Shown here: in pieces, positions 25,731-34,242 of the stretch
How positions within the stretch are numbered: position 1 is the stretch's first letter
How the letters are laid out: every line of letters starts with the position of its first letter
Assembly (NCBI GenBank): GCA_937146645.1
Contig: CAKZRQ010000052.1
Span: forward strand, 1-63,769
DNA: 63,769 nucleotides
Direction of reading: 5' to 3'
From: an uncultured Cyclobacteriaceae bacterium
GTDB lineage: Bacteria; Bacteroidota; Bacteroidia; Cytophagales; Cyclobacteriaceae
Made by a program: the position numbers and the translations under genes
The notes under the pieces: model-generated
The model's database searches: none
What the model was told of the DNA's origin: nothing
The model's input: only the letters and a program-made list of their open reading frames with translations

Positions 25731-27269
25731 ATGGTATCAAAAACTTTTGGAAGCGCCGTCTCTGGCGTGGATGCAAACCTGATCACCGTAGAAGTCAATG
25801 TAGGTCAGGGAACTAGCTTTTTTCTCGTCGGATTACCAGACAGTGCGGTAAAAGAAAGCCAGCAGCGTGTAGAAAGTGCGTTGAAGTATTTCAATTATCG
25901 AATGCCTCGGCAAAAAGTGGTGGTTAATCTTGCCCCAGCAGACATTCGAAAGGAAGGATCTGCCTATGATTTACCCATTGCTTTGGCCATTCTTCAGGCA
26001 TCCGAACAGGTGTTCTTTCCCGATCTGGAAAAGTATGTGATTATGGGCGAATTAGCTTTGGACGGAAAGCTCCGCCCTATTAAAGGAGTTCTCCCCATAG
26101 CCATTGAAGCCAGGGCCAAAGGGTTTAAAGGTTTCATCCTTCCAAAGGAAAATGCCAAAGAGGCATCCATCGTAAATAAGCTTGATATTATTGGGGTGGA
26201 GACCATTCAGCAAGCCGTTAAGTTTCTCACAGGAGAATTAGAGATCGAACCTCTAATCACTGATACAAGGGATCTTTTCTATCATTCTCAAGATTACTCT
26301 GAAATTGACTTCGCCGATGTGCAGGGACAGGAAAATATTAAACGGGCCATGGAAATTGCTGCGGCCGGTGGTCATAATGTAATTATGATCGGGCCTCCGG
26401 GTGCTGGAAAAACGATGCTTGCCAAAAGACTACCTTCCATCCTACCCTCTCTAAGTCTTCAGGAGGCCCTGGAAAGCACCAAGATTCATTCCGTGGCGGG
26501 AAAACTAGGAACGGAAAGTTCTCTATTGGCCAAGAGGCCATTTCGTTCTCCCCACCACACCATCAGTGATGTGGCATTAGTGGGAGGCGGTGGAAATCCT
26601 CAACCGGGAGAAATCTCCCTGGCCCATAATGGGGTGCTGTTCCTCGATGAGCTCCCAGAATTTAAAAGAACTGTTCTCGAAGTAATGCGCCAGCCTTTAG
26701 AGGAACGAAAAGTCACCATTTCAAGGGCCAAAGTATCAGTAGATTATCCAGCGAATTTTATGCTAATCGCAAGCATGAACCCATGCCCCTGTGGATATTA
26801 TAATCATCCAGAAAAAGAATGTGTTTGCGGCCCCGGAATCGTTCAGCGCTACCTGAATAAAGTCTCTGGGCCACTTTTGGATCGTATTGATTTGCATGTG
26901 GAAGTGACTCCTGTGAAGTTCGATGAGATGACCTCCACCCGGAAAACAGAATCAAGTGAAGCCATCAGAGAAAGAGTAGAAAAAGGCAGGAGAAGACAGG
27001 ATAAGAGGTTTAAAGATAACCCTGAGGTCTATTGTAATGCTATGATGCCTAGTCACATGGTTAAGCAAATTTGCCAAATTAATGCAGCTGGGAAAACCTT
27101 ACTGAAAACGGCCATGGAAAAACTTGGCTTGTCTGCTAGAGCTTATGATAGAATTTTGAAAGTTGCTCGAACCATCGCTGACATTTCAGATAGCGAAGAA
27201 ATCAAAGTCGAGCATTTAGCGGAAGCTATTCAATATAGAAGTCTTGATCGTGAGGGCTGGGCGGGATAA
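25731..27269 (+). CDS. comM: YifB/ComM family magnesium-chelatase-like AAA+ ATPase
   Basis: 512 residues. It starts MVSKTFGSAVSGVDANLITVEV, exactly as family members do, so this ATG is secure. An N-terminal Lon-like domain (VNLAPADIRKEGSAYDLPIALAIL) precedes the AAA+ core with Walker A GPPGAGKTMLAKRLPSILP, FRSPHHTISDVALVGGG, LFLDELPEF (Walker B) and MNPCPCGYYNHPEKECVCG, a Cys-rich segment typical of ComM. ComM is a branch-migration helicase that extends heteroduplex in natural transformation. The role outside competent bacteria is unclear. The start lies three bases after a terminator hairpin with no visible ribosome binding site. Confidence 0.93.
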   Translation: MVSKTFGSAVSGVDANLITVEVNVGQGTSFFLVGLPDSAVKESQQRVESALKYFNYRMPRQKVVVNLAPADIRKEGSAYDLPIALAILQASEQVFFPDLEKYVIMGELALDGKLRPIKGVLPIAIEARAKGFKGFILPKENAKEASIVNKLDIIGVETIQQAVKFLTGELEIEPLITDTRDLFYHSQDYSEIDFADVQGQENIKRAMEIAAAGGHNVIMIGPPGAGKTMLAKRLPSILPSLSLQEALESTKIHSVAGKLGTESSLLAKRPFRSPHHTISDVALVGGGGNPQPGEISLAHNGVLFLDELPEFKRTVLEVMRQPLEERKVTISRAKVSVDYPANFMLIASMNPCPCGYYNHPEKECVCGPGIVQRYLNKVSGPLLDRIDLHVEVTPVKFDEMTSTRKTESSEAIRERVEKGRRRQDKRFKDNPEVYCNAMMPSHMVKQICQINAAGKTLLKTAMEKLGLSARAYDRILKVARTIADISDSEEIKVEHLAEAIQYRSLDREGWAG

Positions 27270-27275
27270 TGCTGC

Positions 27276-28112
27276 TTATACCTCGTAAACATCACCCTCC
27301 TTGCAAAGGACTACTTCGTAAGCTGGATTTTCCTGAGACATGGCATCCTTGTAGATTTCTTCCAGTCTTTCATCTGAGTTCAGAGGATCATGGTGAAACA
27401 CTGCCAATTTCTTCACTTCACAGATGCGGCCAAAATTAATAGCATCATTGATAGATGAATGTCCCCAACCAATTTTAGTCTTATACTCATCAGGAGTGTA
27501 TTCTCCATCGTGAAAAAGTAAATCCGCATCCCTGGCCAGATCATATCCACTGGTCCATTCAGGCATATTTGGAAAGTCTACTGAAGCCAATGAAGGCTCA
27601 TGGTCAGGCATGTAAACAAAAGTTTTTCCTCCGTCAGTAACTCTATACCCTAGAGTAGGACCTGCATGTCCGATGTAGCTTGTCCTAAATTTTAAAGGCC
27701 CTATAGTAAATTCTGAGTTGCCTACTTCATGAATCTCTGGATGATTCGGAAGTTCATTTAATCGAACCGGAAAAAGTGGCGGGGAAAAGTATCTTCGTAA
27801 TCTATGTAGCAAAGGCTCTACACTGGTAGCAGGACCCCAAAAATGGACCTTGGTATTCGGATTATACAATGGCTGAAAGAATCCTAGACCCATCGTATGA
27901 TCTATATGAAGATGTGTCAAAAGGATATGAATCTCCTGAATTTCCGGAGAAATAATCTTTCCAAGTCTCTGAATACCTGATCCGCCATCCAAGATGATAC
28001 ACATATCATCCTTTATGATTTGGATGCAGGAAGTATTTCCTCCATAAACTATATTTTCAGGACCTGGTGAAGGTAATGATCCCCGGCATCCCCAAACTTT
28101 AATCTTCATCAT
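27276..28112 (-). CDS. Metallo-beta-lactamase-fold hydrolase (PhnP/RNase Z-like)
   Basis: About 278 residues from the ATG at 28112. An upstream TTG at 28127 would read into the PAS gene; the chosen ATG overlaps its stop by 4 bases. The metal motif HxHxDH is seen in LLTHLHIDHTMGLGFF, and other ligands are in YIGHAGPTLGY, FVYMPDHEPSLA, LFHDGEYTPDEY and AVFHHDPLNSDERL. VWGCRGSLPSPGPENIVYGGNTSC resembles phosphoribosyl cyclic phosphodiesterases and related phosphodiesterases. It is probably a cytoplasmic phosphodiesterase with two Zn or Mn ions. It is the second gene after a PAS-only protein. Confidence 0.88.
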   Translation of the reverse strand: MMKIKVWGCRGSLPSPGPENIVYGGNTSCIQIIKDDMCIILDGGSGIQRLGKIISPEIQEIHILLTHLHIDHTMGLGFFQPLYNPNTKVHFWGPATSVEPLLHRLRRYFSPPLFPVRLNELPNHPEIHEVGNSEFTIGPLKFRTSYIGHAGPTLGYRVTDGGKTFVYMPDHEPSLASVDFPNMPEWTSGYDLARDADLLFHDGEYTPDEYKTKIGWGHSSINDAINFGRICEVKKLAVFHHDPLNSDERLEEIYKDAMSQENPAYEVVLCKEGDVYEV

Positions 28113-28501
28113 TCTACCGAGTTCCAAAATAATGCCATTGCCCCTAGGAAACGATGTGGTCTTCCTTCCACAGGAATTGAAGTCACATTGATCAAATGTC
28201 GCTCACCTGTGGCACTACTTATATAAAAGGATCCATGAGCTGGCTTATGATCGGAGAGGGTTTTTACCAGAGGTAAATCTTCTGGAGAAAGAGGCCTTCC
28301 TTGTTCGTCCTTAGGTTGGAACATCTTAGACCATTCTTCCTGTGTCATGGCCCCAGTTTCTCCAAAACGTACCCCAAGGATCATCTCTGCCTTTTCATTA
28401 TAAAATAACAGATTACCTTCTGGATCAACCAGGAAAACTGCTTGACTTAATGTGTCTCCAAACTGCCTTGCTAAAATTAATTCAATTGGCTGGCCTGCCA
28501 T
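28109..28501 (-). CDS. Stand-alone PAS domain protein
   Basis: 130 residues: one PAS domain (about 14-125), beginning LARQFGDTLSQAVFLVDPEGNLLFYNEKAEMILGVRFGE and ending VTSIPVEGRPHRFLGAMALFWN. There is no kinase, GGDEF or other output domain. Its stop overlaps the start of the metallo-beta-lactamase-fold gene by 4 bases, so it is likely to sense a ligand or redox state and regulate that enzyme by direct contact, but this is inference. Ligand unknown. Confidence 0.82.
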   Translation of the reverse strand: MAGQPIELILARQFGDTLSQAVFLVDPEGNLLFYNEKAEMILGVRFGETGAMTQEEWSKMFQPKDEQGRPLSPEDLPLVKTLSDHKPAHGSFYISSATGERHLINVTSIPVEGRPHRFLGAMALFWNSVE

Positions 28502-28666
28502 GTATAGGGTTTTTAAAAATTCTTGAGAGAAGATAGCGCATTATTTATTCAATTCATAAAAGGCTCATATTTTTTGCGGATGACGCATTCAAACAGCCGT
28601 TTAGTACGTATGAAAGGCATTCCGCCAGAAATAATTTGGGATTTCAATGAAGATTTCAGGACATAG

Positions 28667-28700
28667 AAAAAGCCTACTCTGGATAAGAATAGGCCTCTTT
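28667..28700 (-). terminator. Terminator of the GreA-family gene
   Basis: Read on the minus strand: GCCTATTC / GAGTAGGC stem with one mismatch and a 6-base loop, followed by TTTTT. It lies right after the stop at 28715. Confidence 0.8.
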
Positions 28701-28714
28701 TGATCATACCTTTT

Positions 28715-29167
28715 TTAGTATACATCCTGGATTTCATAGTGAATTCCGTTAAAATCAATGGAATCACCTGCTTTCTTGCCTCGAAGAGCCTGAAAAATTG
28801 GAGCCTTAGTGGAAAGCCCAAAAACCTTCTGACCATTGACCTCCACTTGTTCGATTGACACACTAATAAAGAATACTCTTTGATCAGTGACGACCACAGA
28901 ACCTACCCCAATTTCTTCAAGTTCAGAATCTGGATCAATTCTATCCAATAGTTCTAGCTCCTCTTTCAAAAACCCTACTTCATTTTCGTATCTCTGCAAT
29001 ACTTCGGTCCGCTCCGCAGCACTATTATCGCCCTGACTTAAGGTTTCTGCGTGTGAATATATTTCCTTCTTTAAAGCAGAAATTTCTTTCTCAAAATCTT
29101 CAATTTCAAGTTGCTGCTTTATCTCGCTTGCCCGGAGAATACTCTCTTTTGGAATTCTAGTTCCCAT
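28715..29167 (-). CDS. GreA/GreB-family transcription elongation factor-like protein
   Basis: 150 residues from the ATG at 29167 (MGTRIPKES). An upstream TTG at 29191 would add eight residues and is less likely. The N-terminal coiled coil (about 15-80) carries EIKQQLEIEDFEKEISALKKEI...NSAAERTEVLQRYENEVGFLKEEL, and the C-terminal FKBP-like part has IGVGSVVVTDQRVFFISVSIEQVEVNGQKVFGLSTKAPIFQALRGKKAGD. STKAPIFQALRGKKAGD is the Gre C-terminal signature (compare SPxSPLGxALLGKxxGD). The tip between the two helices lacks the acidic pair typical of GreA (EQxEA), and the coiled coil is shorter than usual. It may therefore be a Rnk/GreA-like regulator that binds the RNA polymerase secondary channel without cleaving RNA. 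Confidence 0.85.
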   Translation of the reverse strand: MGTRIPKESILRASEIKQQLEIEDFEKEISALKKEIYSHAETLSQGDNSAAERTEVLQRYENEVGFLKEELELLDRIDPDSELEEIGVGSVVVTDQRVFFISVSIEQVEVNGQKVFGLSTKAPIFQALRGKKAGDSIDFNGIHYEIQDVY

Positions 29168-29350
29168 GGTTTGTTGCTTTGTTTGTAACAAGATTAGGTT
29201 GGAGAGATTGAATTAAAAATGACAAAAGTCAGAAGATCATAGGAGTTTTTATCCAGAGAAGTCTGAGCTATTAGGAGTCTTTCGTTAAGAAAGATTAAAT
29301 CGCTTTATGGATTTGCACTAGACAACTTGGGACAGGATATTTTTAGGAAA

Positions 29351-31354
29351 ATGAAAAAATCACTACTCCTACTTTTTTTCTCACTGCACATGGCTTTGGC
29401 CTATGGCCAAATCCACCTGAAAGGAAATATTTCAGATACAGAAGGAAAAGCTCTGGCTTATGCCAGCATAGGGATACCGGGTACGGAGTATGGAACTATT
29501 TCAGAAGAAAACGGTGATTTCGACTTAATCATAAAGGAGCCTGAAGATGGATTTGAGATTCTTTTTGCAGCTTTAGGGTACTTAACTCAAAGTCGATTGT
29601 ACTCGACGATTGATCAGTCCAAACCTTTAAGAATCCAGCTTTCACCCAAAGAGATCACTCTAGAGGCCATAACGGTTTCTGACAAAAAAATACGGCCAAA
29701 GAGTATGGAGATAGGTAATGGAAAGAGCTTCCTTCCTAGAGGCATGCTTGCTTACGACACTCTTTCCGGAGGAAGTGCCATGGCCATCCTTATTGATCCA
29801 AATGAATCCAAAGATTTAAACTACATGACAGGGGTCTCACTGAGAATTGCCCTAAGTAACCTACCTCAATTTAAGGTCAGGTTCCGGATGATGGATGTAG
29901 ATGAGAGTAATAAAGGAAAGCCTGGAAAGGATCTGCTCAATGAAAACGTAATCATCAAATCAGGAATTCGAAAGGGATGGTTAGATTTTGATTTGAGACC
30001 CTATGCCTTGGAACCAAAAGAACCCTTTTATATGGTTTTCGAATGGATTCTGGATCTAAAAGATCGAAAGTATATCTATAGCGCCTATGAGGATTTCATG
30101 ACTGAATATCCCAAAAGAGTCCATTACGATACAGCCATCGTCGATGGAGAAGAAATCATAGATGTTCGAATCAATGAACTCGTGGCCGGAACAGCTTTCG
30201 GCGTCACTGGAATTAAGGGAAAAAATGAAGGGATGTTGACCTATACAAGGTCCAACAGTTTTGGTGATTGGAATAGGGATAATGCTGTGCTTTCAGCCAA
30301 AGCTACTTTCAGTAATTCACTGGACTATTTACCGGAAGAACAAGATTGTGAAAACATAGAATGCCAAATAGACGAAATCATGGCATATCTATCAGAAGAA
30401 TATCCTGCCCCAGGGCTTCAATTCTCCCTGAGCAAAGAAGGTTATAATTTCTATTCCAAGGGAGTTGGGTACAAAGACATCTCCGATAGCTCAGCCGTGG
30501 ATAGAAATACTCAATTCAGAATAGCAAGTGTTTCAAAAACCATGGCTGCCTATGCCGCCTATAGAGCAAGTTTCGAGGATTCGGCCTTTCTCGATTCTCC
30601 CATTGAAAAGCTTCTGGCTGATATTCCTGAAGCGTATAAAGAAATTACTCCAAGACAATTAGCAAATCACACTGCTGGCGTTCCAGATTATAAGGAAGAA
30701 ACTCTGGATGAAATCTATCAACAAAAGAACTATAAAAATCTTGAGGAGGCCTTAGAACTGTTTATTGATAGACCTTTGGTTTCTGCTCCAGGTCAGTCCT
30801 ACTTCTATTCCTCCTATGGATTTACTATCCTTGGAGCCACACTGGAAAAGGCCTCTCAATTATCCTATCTGGATCTACTCGATTCAGTTCTTTGGAAGCC
30901 TACAGGAATGTCGAGTACCTATGGTGACTTGAAAAATAGCCAACCCGACAAGAGTAAATTTTATTTGTACACATTAGAAGAGGGACCGGAATATGATTTG
31001 AGCTATAGCTATTCTTCAGGGGGGCTGATCTCCACCACCGATAACTTAGTCAATTTTGGCACCTTCCTTATGGAACAAGGGTATTTCGTAAGTCAAGCAT
31101 TCACTGAATCTCTTGTACAAACCAATTCAGAAGGGATTTTCTATGGATTGGGGTGGTATATGATGGAAATGAGCGCCGGTGACAAAGTCTATTTTCACGC
31201 TGGGGAATTGCCCTCATCAGGATCTTTTATACTGGTTCATCCTGATTCTGGGGTGGTCTTTGCTTTGCTCGCAAATGGACCGATTCTCTATGATGAGAAC
31301 GGAGATATTCCCGAGCCTTTGATGAAAATCTTTAACTTAACTACTGAAGATTAA
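29351..31354 (+). CDS. Serine hydrolase (beta-lactamase class C fold) with N-terminal carboxypeptidase-regulatory-like domain
   Basis: 667 residues from the ATG at 29351, which gives a signal peptide (MKKSLLLLFFSLHMALAYGQ). An upstream ATG at 29327 would place extra residues before it. Domains in order: a CarboxypepD_reg-like fold (about 20-100, HLKGNISDTEGKALAYASIGIPGTEYGTISEENGDF), a middle beta-rich module (about 115-300), then a class-C beta-lactamase/transpeptidase fold (about 335-667). Motifs: the Ser-x-x-Lys pair in FRIASVSKTMAAYAA, the Tyr of the second motif in YFYSSYGFTILG, and the third motif HAGELPSSGSF. It is probably an exported or outer-membrane-associated peptidase or esterase. 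Downstream 12 bases is a cupin gene that may be cotranscribed. Confidence 0.86.
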   Translation: MKKSLLLLFFSLHMALAYGQIHLKGNISDTEGKALAYASIGIPGTEYGTISEENGDFDLIIKEPEDGFEILFAALGYLTQSRLYSTIDQSKPLRIQLSPKEITLEAITVSDKKIRPKSMEIGNGKSFLPRGMLAYDTLSGGSAMAILIDPNESKDLNYMTGVSLRIALSNLPQFKVRFRMMDVDESNKGKPGKDLLNENVIIKSGIRKGWLDFDLRPYALEPKEPFYMVFEWILDLKDRKYIYSAYEDFMTEYPKRVHYDTAIVDGEEIIDVRINELVAGTAFGVTGIKGKNEGMLTYTRSNSFGDWNRDNAVLSAKATFSNSLDYLPEEQDCENIECQIDEIMAYLSEEYPAPGLQFSLSKEGYNFYSKGVGYKDISDSSAVDRNTQFRIASVSKTMAAYAAYRASFEDSAFLDSPIEKLLADIPEAYKEITPRQLANHTAGVPDYKEETLDEIYQQKNYKNLEEALELFIDRPLVSAPGQSYFYSSYGFTILGATLEKASQLSYLDLLDSVLWKPTGMSSTYGDLKNSQPDKSKFYLYTLEEGPEYDLSYSYSSGGLISTTDNLVNFGTFLMEQGYFVSQAFTESLVQTNSEGIFYGLGWYMMEMSAGDKVYFHAGELPSSGSFILVHPDSGVVFALLANGPILYDENGDIPEPLMKIFNLTTED

Positions 31355-31366
31355 AACCTTAAAATC

Positions 31367-31735
31367 ATGAAAATTCAGGCGGTAAACCTTAAAGAGAAAT
31401 TCAATCTGTTTTCTGATCATTGGAATCCAAGAATCGCTGGTGAGCTCAATGGTCAGCAGGTCAAACTTGCCAAATTTCAAGGGGAGTTTGTCTGGCATTC
31501 TCATGCAAATGAGGACGAGCTATTTATGGTGATTGATGGTGAATTCACCATGGAATTCCGGGATAGGTCCGTTCAGGTAAAGCAAGGAGAATTCCTGATT
31601 GTACCACGTGGGGTGGAACATAAACCAGTGGCCGAAAAAGAAGTTTCCGTATTACTTTTTGAACCTTCAAGCACTGTGAATACAGGAGAAACTGAGCCAA
31701 GTTATCTCACTCGTTCAGAACTCGATACAATCTAA
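31367..31735 (+). CDS. Small cupin-domain protein
   Basis: 122 residues, a single cupin barrel. The first motif is FVWHSHANEDELFMVIDGEFTMEF (His/His/Glu) and the second GEFLIVPRGVEHKPVA (His), so a 3-His/1-Glu metal site is intact. Small cupins of this type bind sugars, amino acids or metal and act as isomerases or dioxygenases; no substrate can be given. The stop overlaps the 3' end of the convergent trans-sulfuration gene by 4 bases. Confidence 0.87.
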   Translation: MKIQAVNLKEKFNLFSDHWNPRIAGELNGQQVKLAKFQGEFVWHSHANEDELFMVIDGEFTMEFRDRSVQVKQGEFLIVPRGVEHKPVAEKEVSVLLFEPSSTVNTGETEPSYLTRSELDTI

Positions 31736-32838
31736 ATCGAGGCCAAAGCCTGATCCATATCTGCTAATAAATCATCCAAATGCTCCAAGCCAACAGATAC
31801 TCGAATTAAGTTTTGAGGTGTTTTCGTTTCTGGATTCTCAGAAGCCGCTCTCCTTTCGATTAGGGTTTCAACTCCTCCAAGACTAGTGGCATTCGTAAAA
31901 TACTTCAGTTTCGATATCAAATGATCTGCGGCATCCGCTCCATCTTTTACTAAAAAGGACAGAATCCCTCCGAATCCAGTCATCTGCGAAGAAGCCACGG
32001 AATGGCCAGGATGAGATACTAAACCAGGATAATACACATCCGAAATTGCTGGATGAGCCATCAAGTAAGTGGCCAACTGTCCGGCATGTTCGGCATGCCC
32101 TTTCATCCGATAAGCCAGTGTTTTGATGCTTCTGCAAAGAAAGTAGCAATCCATTGGCGAAGGCACTGCCCCTCCCACCTTTTGGACATTTTTGATTTTC
32201 TCCCAAAAGTCATCTTTTCTCTTGGTGATCAGCGCTCCTCCCATGATATCACTGTGGCCTCCAAAAAACTTTGTGCTACTATGCATCACCAAATCAGCAC
32301 CCAGTGAAATAGGGTTTTGAAAAACTGGTGTTGCGAATGTGTTATCACAAACTAAAGTTGTCCCTGCCTTTAAAGAAATATCAGCAATGGCCCGAATATC
32401 AGATATTTTTAAAAGAGGATTAGACGGAGTTTCCACCCAAATAAGCTTTGTATTTGGCCGCAAGGCTTCAGAAACATTCTTAGGATCGGTCATATCCACG
32501 AAATCAGCCTCAAGAACTCCGTCGAACAATTGTAAAATCGCCGCCCTTAATCCATGATACATGTCGTCTGGTGCGATAAGATGACTTCCTGGCTCTAAGG
32601 CCTGGAAAACCGAAACTCCTGCGGCATTCCCGGATGAAAATGCGGCTGCATCCTCCCCTGATTCCATCTTTGCCAGCAGTCTTTCCAGTGAATTTCGATT
32701 AGGATTATTTGCACGGGAATAAACCATTGATTCCTCCTGGTGGGTGAAGGTGGTACTTAAGGTAATTGGTTGGATTACCGGCTTTTCTTTATCCGAGATT
32801 TGATTGCCTCCATGGATGGCAAGAGTTTCTAGCTTCAT
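31732..32838 (-). CDS. Trans-sulfuration PLP enzyme (cystathionine gamma-synthase/lyase family)
   Basis: 368 residues. Motifs of the Cys/Met-metabolism PLP fold are visible: LAIHGGNQ, YSRANNPNRNSLERLLAKMESGEDAAAFSSGNAA, VWVETPSNPLLKISDI, VCDNTFATPVFQNPISLGADLVMHSSTKFFGGHSD with the Schiff-base Lys in SSTKFFGGH, and SLGGVETLIERRA near the end. It uses O-acylhomoserine or cystathionine in sulfur amino-acid metabolism. Cystathionine gamma-synthase, gamma-lyase and methionine gamma-lyase cannot be separated by eye; absence of a met gene cluster argues against assigning one. About 180 bases separate it from the ECF sigma gene, and the two are divergent. Confidence 0.92.
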   Translation of the reverse strand: MKLETLAIHGGNQISDKEKPVIQPITLSTTFTHQEESMVYSRANNPNRNSLERLLAKMESGEDAAAFSSGNAAGVSVFQALEPGSHLIAPDDMYHGLRAAILQLFDGVLEADFVDMTDPKNVSEALRPNTKLIWVETPSNPLLKISDIRAIADISLKAGTTLVCDNTFATPVFQNPISLGADLVMHSSTKFFGGHSDIMGGALITKRKDDFWEKIKNVQKVGGAVPSPMDCYFLCRSIKTLAYRMKGHAEHAGQLATYLMAHPAISDVYYPGLVSHPGHSVASSQMTGFGGILSFLVKDGADAADHLISKLKYFTNATSLGGVETLIERRAASENPETKTPQNLIRVSVGLEHLDDLLADMDQALASI

Positions 32839-32981
32839 AAAACAAAAATTAAAGGCTGAGGAAATTAGCGTATTTTAGAATAGAAGCATAAAAGGATGGA
32901 AGATTAAATGCTTTGCGAAGCTGTCAAGGAAAGTTAAAATCAGGGTATTTAATTTTTTTTTCGATGCCTTTCCAACTTTTT

Positions 32982-33004
32982 GCCAACCCTCGGACTCTTT
33001 TACA
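32982..33004 (+). promoter_or_regulatory. Candidate ECF-type autoregulated promoter before the sigma gene
   Basis: TGCCAACCC (about 32981-32989) and CTTTTACAC (about 32996-33004) lie in a T/C-rich stretch just before the sigma-factor ATG (33020). Upstream T-tracts with GCAACC-like -35 boxes are common before ECF sigma genes of Bacteroidota. This is a visual match, not a tested one. Confidence 0.4.
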
Positions 33005-33019
33005 CAGAAAGCCAGAAAA

Positions 33020-33547
33020 ATGAATCAAACGAAACTCAATCATCAGCTGATCTCGAAGGTCATTATCAATGATCGGCAAGCACAGTTTCAGCTGTTTGAA
33101 CTGACAAAAAAGATGATCTATTCATTGGCATATAGGGTACTGAATGATGAGGATGAGGCTCATGATGTTTTGCAAGACACCTATGTGGAAGTCTTTCAAA
33201 ATATTTCCAAGCTTTCTCATCCCGAGGCGCTGACTTCATGGATGAAAACCATAGCAGCCAGAAAGGCGATCAGGAGAAGTAAGAAACGATTGAACTTTGA
33301 ATCTTTGGATTCGGTGGAGCAATCGAATGATGACTTTGATTCTTGGTTTGACGCTGAGATGTTGGATACAGCCATTTTAAGTCTGCCAGATGGAGCAAGA
33401 GCTGTTTTCGTTCTGGTAGCCGTCGAAGGCTATCCTCACAAGGAATGCGCAGAGCTTTTGGGAATTAGTGAGAGTACCTCAAAGTCCCAATATCATTATG
33501 CCAAGGGTTTATTGAAAAGTAGAATCACAAAACTTCTGCAGGCATGA
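33020..33547 (+). CDS. ECF-type RNA polymerase sigma factor
   Basis: 175 residues. Region 2 (about 20-90) includes FELTKKMIYSLAYRVLNDEDEAHDVLQDTYVEVFQNISKL, and region 4 (about 115-170) includes ILSLPDGARAVFVLVAVEGYPHKECAELLGISESTSKSQYHYAKGLLKSRI, a helix-turn-helix. It directs RNA polymerase to a small set of promoters, probably for cell-envelope stress. Its stop overlaps the next gene by 4 bases (ATGA), and the downstream protein looks like a membrane anti-sigma factor, so a sigma/anti-sigma pair is probable. Confidence 0.93.
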   Translation: MNQTKLNHQLISKVIINDRQAQFQLFELTKKMIYSLAYRVLNDEDEAHDVLQDTYVEVFQNISKLSHPEALTSWMKTIAARKAIRRSKKRLNFESLDSVEQSNDDFDSWFDAEMLDTAILSLPDGARAVFVLVAVEGYPHKECAELLGISESTSKSQYHYAKGLLKSRITKLLQA

Positions 33548-34242
33548 AAAAGAATTGGAAAGAATACAGCCCGAGAGAAGATGCATGGGATAAAATCATG
33601 CAAAAGAAAGATTTTGATTCTCAGCTGAGCAAAAATTTAAATGAGCTTCCTGAGCATTCCCCTTCTGATTTCGCATGGAATCGAATCGAAGAAAAACTAG
33701 AAGATAAGAAGAAGGGATTTGTGTGGAGACCGTTTTTGATCGCAGCTTCCTTAACCGGATTGTTTCTCCTGGCTTTCTATCAGATTCGGCAAGGAACTGT
33801 GATCATAGATTCCCAGCAGCAAACTGATGAATTAATGGCTGATAATCAAAGTCCATTAATAAATGAAACTGAAGAGTTTGAATCTACTACAGAAGACCAA
33901 AAACCAACTGATTCTAGTGAAACAATACTAGACAGTTCAGAAGATATGAGAATTCAGCGGGTCAATGAATTCATACCGGATGTTGACAGTAATAGAAAAA
34001 TAAATCTAGAAACCACTCTGGCTGTCAAAGGGATGGATTTAACTACAAGAGGAAAGTTTGTACCTGCCACAGATATTCCTCAAGAAACATATCACACTGT
34101 GGCGGTTTCATGGGGCTTACAAGAAAAAACAAAACTCAGAATTGGAACTGGGCCTAATGAAACCCTAGGTACTCAAGCTACCACAATAGCTCAAAAGAAA
34201 ACTAAACCAACTAAAAAACCACTAACTATTATCATCAAATGA
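33544..34242 (+). CDS. Single-pass membrane protein, probable anti-sigma factor
   Basis: 232 residues. A cytoplasmic N-terminus (1-57) with two similar short units, SPREDAWDKIMQKKD and SPSDFAWNRIEEKLED, precedes one membrane helix (about 60-78, VWRPFLIAASLTGLFLLAFYQI) and a low-complexity acidic/Thr-rich periplasmic part ending in TKPTKKPLTIIIK. The typical zinc anti-sigma motif HxxxCxxC is absent. Position, coupling to the ECF sigma (4-base overlap) and topology support an anti-sigma role; the family itself is not recognised. It is followed by an outer-membrane-barrel gene, also with a 4-base overlap. Confidence 0.72.
   Translation: MKKNWKEYSPREDAWDKIMQKKDFDSQLSKNLNELPEHSPSDFAWNRIEEKLEDKKKGFVWRPFLIAASLTGLFLLAFYQIRQGTVIIDSQQQTDELMADNQSPLINETEEFESTTEDQKPTDSSETILDSSEDMRIQRVNEFIPDVDSNRKINLETTLAVKGMDLTTRGKFVPATDIPQETYHTVAVSWGLQEKTKLRIGTGPNETLGTQATTIAQKKTKPTKKPLTIIIK

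Noticed and set aside
28549..28863. 104-codon minus-strand frame overlapping the GreA-like gene
   Set aside because: Different frame from the conserved Gre-type protein, runs through its terminator, and the peptide shows no family pattern.
31883..32206. 107-codon minus-strand frame inside the trans-sulfuration gene
   Set aside because: Another frame of a well-supported enzyme gene; the peptide has no family match.
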